Part shown: piece after piece, positions 58,861-64,000 of the stretch
Position numbering within the stretch: the first letter of the stretch is position 1
Layout: each line of letters opens with the position of its first letter
NCBI GenBank assembly: GCA_930633495.1
Contig: CAKNFJ010000001.1
Coordinates: 3,619,001 to 3,683,000 of the forward strand
DNA: 64,000 bases
Direction: 5' to 3'
DNA from: Hyphomicrobiales bacterium
Lineage (GTDB): Bacteria; Pseudomonadota; Alphaproteobacteria; Rhizobiales; Beijerinckiaceae
The notes under the pieces: generated by a model
What the model was told of the DNA's origin: nothing
Database searches by the model: none
What the model saw: the letters and a program-made list of their open reading frames with translations, nothing else
Made by a program: the position numbers and the translations under genes

Positions 58861-59613
58861 ATGAGTCCCCTCGCGATCGGCTGCATCGCGTTCGTCTTCG
58901 TGTTCGGCGGGGCCCTCGCCGGGATGTGGCTGCGATCGCGCCTGCCCGAGCATCATCTGGGGACCGAATCGCGGGATGCGATCAAGCTGGCGACCGCGAT
59001 CATCGGCACGTTGTCCGCGCTGGCGCTGGGGCTTCTCATCGCCTCGGCAAAGCGCTCCTTCGACGATGCGGGGGCGGAGCGGCGGACATCGGCCGCGCGC
59101 GTGCTTCTGCTCGACCGTGTCATGGCGCATTACGGCCCTGAGACGCAGGCGCTGCGCGTCTCGCTTCGGAAGCTTCTCGCGGCGAGGCTGAACGCGGAAG
59201 AGGAGGCCGTGAGCCGCGATGTTTCGCTGGCGGAGGGCGTGGATGTCGAGGCCATTCAGGATGGGCTGCGCAGCCTGACGCCGCAGAACGAGGCGCAGCG
59301 CCTGCTGCAAGCGCGCGCGCTGCAGGTCAGTGGCGACATCGCGGAAGCGCGATGGCAAAGAACCGAGACGGAGGTCGGTGGCTTTCCGACGCCTTTCCTC
59401 GCGGTCCTCATCCTGTGGTTCGTGCTGCTCTTCACCTCCTTCGGCGTGCTCGCACCGAGCAATGGCACCGTGGTGCTGACGCTTCTGGTCTGCGCGCTGT
59501 CGGTCAGCGTCGCGCTGGTTCTGGTCATCGACATGGACCACCCCTATCTCGGCTTCATTCGCGTCTCGGACATGCCTTTCAGGACGGCGCTCGAGCGGCT
59601 GGGGCAGCTGTAA
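58861..59613 (+). CDS. DUF4239 (bestrophin-like) membrane protein
   Basis: A 250-aa protein with four hydrophobic segments: residues 5-24, 42-60, 178-200 and 205-225. The first loop has SRDAIKLATAIIGTLSALALGLLIASAKRSFD, the hallmark of DUF4239. Between helices 2 and 3 lies a cytosolic helical region. Bestrophin likeness suggests an ion channel, but no function is proven. It stands next to an ABC1-family kinase gene on the same strand. Confidence 0.82.
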   Translation: MSPLAIGCIAFVFVFGGALAGMWLRSRLPEHHLGTESRDAIKLATAIIGTLSALALGLLIASAKRSFDDAGAERRTSAARVLLLDRVMAHYGPETQALRVSLRKLLAARLNAEEEAVSRDVSLAEGVDVEAIQDGLRSLTPQNEAQRLLQARALQVSGDIAEARWQRTETEVGGFPTPFLAVLILWFVLLFTSFGVLAPSNGTVVLTLLVCALSVSVALVLVIDMDHPYLGFIRVSDMPFRTALERLGQL

Positions 59614-59724
59614 TCCGGCCTGGGCCGGGCAAGGCTCCGCGCTCCGGCGATGCAATCGGCCGCATTGGCACAAGGCGGGCCACGCCCTACATGCTCAGGA
59701 TCAGTTCTGAAAGCGCGGCTGCCC

Positions 59725-61095
59725 ATGTCCGAACGTGATAGCGAAGCCAACCGTTTCTCCGCCCGCGCCGCGCGCTATGCCCGTGTCGGCGCCAATGTCG
59801 GCGGGGTGGCGGCGCGGATCGCCGGCTCCCGGTTCTTCGGCGGGGAGGGGCGCGACGCTTCGAATGCCGAAGCGCTGGCGAAGGCGCTCGGCGGGCTGAA
59901 GGGCCCGATCATGAAGGTGGCGCAGCTCATCGCCACCATCCCGGACGTCGTGCCGCCCGAATACGCCGCCGAACTGCAGAAGCTGCAGTCGCAGGCGCCG
60001 CCGATGGGCGCGGCCTTCGTCAAGCGCCGGATGGTCGCGGAACTGGGGCCGCAATGGCGCGAGCGCTTCGGCGCATTCGAGCTGAAGCCCGCTGCGGCGG
60101 CCTCGCTCGGCCAAGTGCACCGCGCGACGGCTACGGGCGGCGCGCCGCTCGCCTGCAAGCTGCAATATCCCGACATGGAATCGGCCGTGGAAGCCGATAT
60201 CGCGCAACTCGAGGTGCTGTTCGCGCTGCACCGGCGCATGGGCGCGGTGATCGATACGAGCGAGATCGCCAAGGAGATCGGCGCGCGGGTTCGCGAGGAG
60301 CTCGATTATCGCCGTGAGGCCCGGCACATCGCACTTTACCGCGCGATTCTCGCCGATACCCCCGAAGTGTGCGTACCGGTGGTCGAGGCGGGGCTTTCGA
60401 CCCGTCGTCTCCTGACGATGCATTGGCTCGACGGCAGCCCGATCCTCTCGCACAAGCAGGATGGGCAGCAGGCGCGCGACCGGATCTCCACCGCGATGTT
60501 CAGGGCCTGGTGGCGGCCCTTCAGCCATCATGGCGTCATCCATGGCGATCCGCATCTCGGCAACTACACGGTTTTCTCGGAGGAAGGGCAGCCGGCCGGC
60601 ATCAACCTGCTCGATTACGGCTGCATTCGCATCTTCCCACCCTCCTTCGTCGGCGGCGTCGTCGATCTCTACAGCGGCCTGCGCGACGGCGACGCGGAGC
60701 GCGTCGTCCACGCCTACGAGACCTGGGGCTTCAAGGGGCTGACAAAGGATCTGGTCGACACACTCAACATCTGGGCGCGCTTCATCTACGGGCCGCTGCT
60801 GGAGGACCGGACGAGGCGCATCGCCGAGGATGTCAGCCCGGCGGAATACGGCCGCAAGCAGGCTTTCCAGGTGCATCAGGCCCTGAAGCAGCGCGGGCCG
60901 GTGACGGTTCCGCGCGAATTCGTCTTCATGGACCGGGCGGCGATCGGGTTGGGCGGCGTCTTCCTGCATCTCGACGCCGCGCTGAACTTCCACCGCCTGT
61001 TCGAGGTCGAGATCGAAGGGTTTTCGGTCGAGAAGGTGGCAGAGCGGCAAACCGCGGCGCTTTCGGCCGCCGGGCTGTCGGCGCCGCGCCTCTGA
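59725..61095 (+). CDS. ABC1/UbiB-family atypical kinase
   Basis: A 456-aa ABC1 (AarF/COQ8) kinase-like protein. An N-terminal GPIMKVAQLIATIPDVVPPEYAAEL contains the family KxGQ region, here KVAQ. The Ala-rich loop AAAASLGQVHRA replaces the usual P-loop. The ATP Lys is in LACKLQYP, HGDPHLGNYTV forms the catalytic loop, and LDYGCIRIF is the metal loop. ATG 59725 is used. Relatives support ubiquinone synthesis or lipid control. The nearby DUF4239 gene gives no clear link. Confidence 0.88.
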   Translation: MSERDSEANRFSARAARYARVGANVGGVAARIAGSRFFGGEGRDASNAEALAKALGGLKGPIMKVAQLIATIPDVVPPEYAAELQKLQSQAPPMGAAFVKRRMVAELGPQWRERFGAFELKPAAAASLGQVHRATATGGAPLACKLQYPDMESAVEADIAQLEVLFALHRRMGAVIDTSEIAKEIGARVREELDYRREARHIALYRAILADTPEVCVPVVEAGLSTRRLLTMHWLDGSPILSHKQDGQQARDRISTAMFRAWWRPFSHHGVIHGDPHLGNYTVFSEEGQPAGINLLDYGCIRIFPPSFVGGVVDLYSGLRDGDAERVVHAYETWGFKGLTKDLVDTLNIWARFIYGPLLEDRTRRIAEDVSPAEYGRKQAFQVHQALKQRGPVTVPREFVFMDRAAIGLGGVFLHLDAALNFHRLFEVEIEGFSVEKVAERQTAALSAAGLSAPRL

Positions 61096-61341
61096 AACGG
61101 ATCGCTGTTGCACCGCCGGGGCGCAACACGGTTCGCCGATGTGATTCCATTCGTGCCATAAGCCGGCGTGGAGATTGAATTTCTATTTAAATCGATTGAA
61201 TTTGGATTTTTATCCCAGTATGAGCTTGTTCTTCAGCGCGTTGCATACTGATTTCGCGCCTGCGTTGCGCTGCTGCGTTGCCCGTGCGTCGCGGGTGCGC
61301 TACAGGCTTAACGAGACTGTGTCTTTTTCAGGATCGAGACG
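61096..61341. other. 246-base gap before coxIV-pnt
   Basis: There is no gene I would support here. Its centre (61171-61215) is an AT-rich island with a 10-bp direct repeat GATTGAATTT at 61173-61182 and 61194-61203. The rest is GC-rich and leads to a CAGGA ribosome site before 61342. The promoter of the coxIV-pntAA-pntAB-pntB run must lie here. Confidence 0.65.
61173..61203 (+). promoter_or_regulatory. Direct repeat GATTGAATTT upstream of coxIV-pnt
   Basis: Two identical 10-mers are 21 bases apart, which is two helical turns, so a protein could bind both on one face. They are strongly AT-rich and lie about 140 bases before coxIV. The binding factor is unknown. Confidence 0.45.
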
Positions 61342-61626
61342 ATGGCCGACCACGCCCAGCATGCCGACATCCCGGCGATGGATTATCCGGAGCATGAGCG
61401 CACCTATACCGGCTTCGTGCACTTCGCCGAGGTTGGCACCGTAGCGTGCCTCGCCATCGTCGCCGCGCTTGCGGTCGGTGGCGTCAAGCATGCCTGGGGG
61501 ACGGCGTTGATCGGAACGCTGCTCACGGTGATCGGCACCGGCGTCGGCATCGCGGCTCCGTCGATCTCCTGGCGCGCGCCGGTCGTCGCGCTGGTTCTGA
61601 TGTTGCTCGCCCTGCTGCTGCTCTGA
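61342..61626 (+). CDS. aa3-type cytochrome c oxidase subunit IV family protein
   Basis: A 94-aa membrane protein. The N-terminal MDYPEHERTYTGFVHFAEVGTV is the signature of the small aa3-type oxidase subunit IV of alphaproteobacteria. Two helices follow (TVACLAIVAALAVGG, then two hydrophobic stretches to the C-terminus). It stands alone from the main oxidase genes and immediately before pntAA, an arrangement common in Hyphomicrobiales. Confidence 0.85.
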   Translation: MADHAQHADIPAMDYPEHERTYTGFVHFAEVGTVACLAIVAALAVGGVKHAWGTALIGTLLTVIGTGVGIAAPSISWRAPVVALVLMLLALLLL

Positions 61627-61662
61627 CCGTCTTCCCATAACGCCGGAAAGGCCTGCCCCACC

Positions 61663-62802
61663 ATGCGCATTGCTGTCCCAGCCGAAACGCAAGGGGCGGA
61701 AACCCGCGTCGCCGCGACGCCGGAGACCGTCCGCAAGTTCAAGGGCCTCGGTGCCGAGGTCGTCATCGAGACGGGGGCGGGTAAAGCCTCCGGCATTCTC
61801 GATGCGGAATACGAGGCCGCAGGCGCGACGATCGCGAAGACGACGGCGGAAGCGCTGGCTGGCGCGGAGATCGTGCTGAAGGTGCGCCGCCCGGGCGAGG
61901 GCGAGATCGCCGGCCTTCCGGCAGGCGCGCTCGTCATCGCGACGATGGATCCTTACGGCAACGAAGCGCAGCTGGAGGCACTGGCCAAGGCGAAGGTTGC
62001 GGCTTTCGCCATGGAGTTCATGCCGCGCATCACCCGCGCCCAGGTCATGGACGTGTTGTCCTCTCAGGCAAACCTCGCTGGCTACCGGGCCGTGATCGAC
62101 GGCGCGGCCGAATATGGCCGGGCTCTGCCGATGATGATGACGGCGGCGGGCACCGTTCCGGCGGCGAAAATCTTCATCATGGGCGTCGGCGTCGCGGGCC
62201 TGCAGGCGATCGCCACCGCGCGCCGCCTCGGCGCCATCGTGACCGCGACCGACGTGCGTCCCGCTACCAAGGAGCAGGTCGAGTCGCTCGGCGCCAAGTT
62301 CCTCGCCGTCGAAGACGAGGAGTTCAAGCAGGCGCAGACCGCCGGCGGCTACGCCAAGGAGATGTCCAAGGAGTACCAGGCGAAGCAGGCGGAACTGACC
62401 GCCAGCCACATCGCCAAGCAGGACATCGTCATCACCACGGCCCTCATTCCCGGCCGGCCGGCGCCGAGGCTGATCTCGGCGGCGATGGTCGAGAGCATGA
62501 AGCCGGGCTCCGTGATCATCGACCTCGCGGTCGAGCGCGGCGGCAATTGCGAGCTCGCCAAGCCCGGCGAGGTCGTGACGACCGACAACGGCGTCAAGAT
62601 CGTCGGGCATCTCAACGTGCCCGGACGCCTCGCCGCCACGTCGTCCTCGCTCTACGCCAAGAACCTCCTCGCCTTCGTCGAGACGCTGATCGACAAGGCC
62701 GAGAAGAAGCTCGCGGTGAACTGGGACGATGAGCTGGTGAAGGCAACCGCCCTGACGAAGGACGGCGCCGTCATCCATCCGAATTTCGCGCCGAAGGCCT
62801 GA
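61663..62802 (+). CDS. pntAA: NAD(P) transhydrogenase alpha subunit 1 PntAA
   Basis: Cytosolic NAD(H)-binding subunit of the proton-translocating transhydrogenase, which makes NADPH at the expense of the proton gradient. The 379-aa product is domain I only, as in the three-gene form of Rhodospirillum. The NAD site is [25 protein letters not shown]. The mobile loop is [15 protein letters not shown]. It is 17 bases before pntAB and 36 bases after coxIV. Confidence 0.96.
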   Translation: MRIAVPAETQGAETRVAATPETVRKFKGLGAEVVIETGAGKASGILDAEYEAAGATIAKTTAEALAGAEIVLKVRRPGEGEIAGLPAGALVIATMDPYGNEAQLEALAKAKVAAFAMEFMPRITRAQVMDVLSSQANLAGYRAVIDGAAEYGRALPMMMTAAGTVPAAKIFIMGVGVAGLQAIATARRLGAIVTATDVRPATKEQVESLGAKFLAVEDEEFKQAQTAGGYAKEMSKEYQAKQAELTASHIAKQDIVITTALIPGRPAPRLISAAMVESMKPGSVIIDLAVERGGNCELAKPGEVVTTDNGVKIVGHLNVPGRLAATSSSLYAKNLLAFVETLIDKAEKKLAVNWDDELVKATALTKDGAVIHPNFAPKA

Positions 62803-62819
62803 GCGAAGGAATTCCGACC

Positions 62820-63254
62820 ATGGCAAATCCCTCTCCCGAACAGGCTCTGGAACAGGCCCGCAACGCGGCGGCCCTCGCCAAGCAGGCGGCCGAGCTCGCC
62901 GAGCGCTATGCCGATCAGGCGGCGGCGGCGGCCAGCATCGCGACCGGCGGCGTCGATCCGACGGTGTTCCGCCTCGCCATCTTCGTGCTCGCCGTCTTCG
63001 TCGGCTACTACGTCGTCTGGTCGGTGACGCCGGCCCTGCATACGCCTCTGATGTCGGTCACCAACGCGATCTCCTCGGTCATCGTCGTCGGCGCGCTGCT
63101 GGCAGTCGGCGTCTCCGCCGCGGATGCCATGGGCGACGGCCCGGTCTGGGCCAAGCTCTTCGGCTTCGTGGCCCTGGTGCTGGCCTCGGTGAACATCTTC
63201 GGCGGCTTCCTCGTCACAGAGCGCATGCTCGCGATGTACAAGAAGAAGGGCTGA
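62820..63254 (+). CDS. pntAB: NAD(P) transhydrogenase alpha subunit 2 PntAB
   Basis: A 144-aa membrane subunit forming part of the proton channel. An Ala-rich N-terminal helix ([30 protein letters not shown]) leads into hydrophobic helices from about residue 50, [19 protein letters not shown] and two more. It ends MLAMYKKKG. It follows pntAA and is 3 bases before pntB. Confidence 0.94.
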   Translation: MANPSPEQALEQARNAAALAKQAAELAERYADQAAAAASIATGGVDPTVFRLAIFVLAVFVGYYVVWSVTPALHTPLMSVTNAISSVIVVGALLAVGVSAADAMGDGPVWAKLFGFVALVLASVNIFGGFLVTERMLAMYKKKG

Positions 63255-63257
63255 CGC

Positions 63258-64000
63258 ATGGCCGCGAATCTCTCAGCCCTGCTCTACGTCGTCTCCGGCG
63301 TCCTGTTCATCATGGCCCTTCGGGGCCTGTCGCATCCGACGACGTCCCGCCAGGGCAATCGCTACGGCATGATCGGCATGGCGATCGCCATCGTCACGAC
63401 CGTGCTGTTCTTCCCGCCGGCCGGGGCCTCCGGCTGGCTGCTGGTCGCCCTCGGCATCGCCATCGGCGGCGGCATCGGCGCAGTCATGGCCAAGCGCGTG
63501 CAGATGACGCAGATGCCGCAGCTGGTCGCCTTCTTCCATTCGCTGGTCGGTCTCGCCGCAGTGCTGGTGGCCGCCGCGGCGCTCTATGCGCCGGAAGCCT
63601 TCGGCATCGGCCGTGCCGGCGCGATCAAGGGCGCCAGCCTGTTCGAAATGGCGCTCGGCGTCGCCATCGGCGCGATCACCTTTACCGGCTCGATCATCGC
63701 CTTCCTCAAGCTCGACGGGCGGATGAGCGGCAAGCCGATCATGCTGCCGCAGCGCCATGGCATCAATATCGGCCTCGGCATCGCGCTCGTCGTGCTGCTT
63801 GCGATCTTCATCAAGAGCGAGAGCCATGCGGTGTTCTGGCTGATCGTCGCGGTTTCGCTGCTGCTCGGCGTCCTGCTGATCATCCCGATCGGCGGCGCCG
63901 ACATGCCGGTCGTCGTCTCGATGCTGAACTCCTATTCCGGCTGGGCGGCCGCCGGCATCGGCTTCACGCTGGGCAACATGGCGCTGATCATCACCGGCGC
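63258..64000 (+). CDS. pntB: NAD(P) transhydrogenase beta subunit PntB (cut by window end)
   Basis: The first 247 codons of PntB run off the right edge, so the NADP(H)-binding domain III is not seen. The protein opens MAANLSALLYVVSGVLFIMALRGL, the usual PntB start. It has the helix pair with GIAIGGGIGAVMAKRVQMTQMPQLVAFFHSLVGLAAVLV, including the conserved His that is needed for proton transfer, and NSYSGWAAAGIGF. The gene begins 3 bases after the pntAB stop. Confidence 0.95.
   Translation, partial: MAANLSALLYVVSGVLFIMALRGLSHPTTSRQGNRYGMIGMAIAIVTTVLFFPPAGASGWLLVALGIAIGGGIGAVMAKRVQMTQMPQLVAFFHSLVGLAAVLVAAAALYAPEAFGIGRAGAIKGASLFEMALGVAIGAITFTGSIIAFLKLDGRMSGKPIMLPQRHGINIGLGIALVVLLAIFIKSESHAVFWLIVAVSLLLGVLLIIPIGGADMPVVVSMLNSYSGWAAAGIGFTLGNMALIITG

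Noticed and set aside
61175..61444. 89-codon open frame in the coxIV leader
   Set aside because: It lacks a ribosome site, spans an AT-rich control region and overlaps the real coxIV start in another frame.

Overview
The window is a GC-rich stretch of chromosome from an alphaproteobacterium. The gene content points to the Hyphomicrobiales, and a Bosea-like organism is my best guess. The supporting signs are the pst-pho operon order, the zapE / mdh / sucCD / sucA / sucB / lpdA order, a three-subunit PntAA-PntAB-PntB transhydrogenase next to an aa3-type oxidase subunit IV, an iol cluster with an RpiR regulator, an EcfG-type promoter, and several rhizobial palindromic repeats. The genus is inferred from layout and protein style, not from a marker gene. 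I found no rRNA, tRNA, phage, transposase or CRISPR array.

Layout: 0.2-6.9 kb is the phosphate regulon (phoR-pstSCAB-phoU-phoB) with a textbook Pho box before pstS. From 6.9 to 12.3 kb a SpoIIAA-like gene and a LysR regulator face a cluster of an ArgH-family lyase with a complete polar amino-acid ABC transporter. From 12.5 to 24.9 kb lies the TCA block: zapE, a TetR regulator, mdh, sucC, sucD, sucA, sucB, small MAPEG and VOC genes, then lpdA and a strong terminator. From 25 to 31 kb are folD, a deaminase / flavin oxidase / flavodoxin-fold operon, a MarR regulator behind a three-repeat Pho box, and an EamA exporter. From 31 to 42.3 kb are kup, ispG, zur, bdhA with a patatin-like gene, a DUF3830 gene, a Kef-type antiporter, a PHA-system protein, an EcfG-dependent envelope protein and two small lipoproteins.

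From 42.4 to 49.2 kb is a myo-inositol catabolic cluster on the minus strand (iolR-iolC-iolD-iolE-iolB in transcription order), with a GGAA-N6-TTCC operator before iolC. Upstream of it are an SDR dehydrogenase and a TRAP transporter (DctP and fused DctQM). An IclR-type regulator, an acyl-CoA ligase and a tandem PCC/DUF296 protein diverge from the TRAP genes (49.3-56.8 kb). The last part holds a second acyl-CoA ligase, a DUF4239 membrane protein, an ABC1-family kinase, and the coxIV-pntAA-pntAB-pntB run that continues off the right end.

The genes cover phosphate sensing and uptake, the oxidative half of the TCA cycle with NAD(P) balance, polyhydroxybutyrate turnover, and uptake plus catabolism of amino acids, inositol and an unidentified organic acid. 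Palindromic repeats sit inside several operons (pstS/pstC, pstB/phoU, sucD/sucA, iolC/iolD, dctP/SDR). They may set transcript levels between genes. The least explained unit is the TRAP / SDR / IclR / CoA-ligase / PCC locus. The most useful regulatory leads are the Pho box before marR, the EcfG promoter, the inositol operator and the GGTCCA dyad on the IclR start codon.
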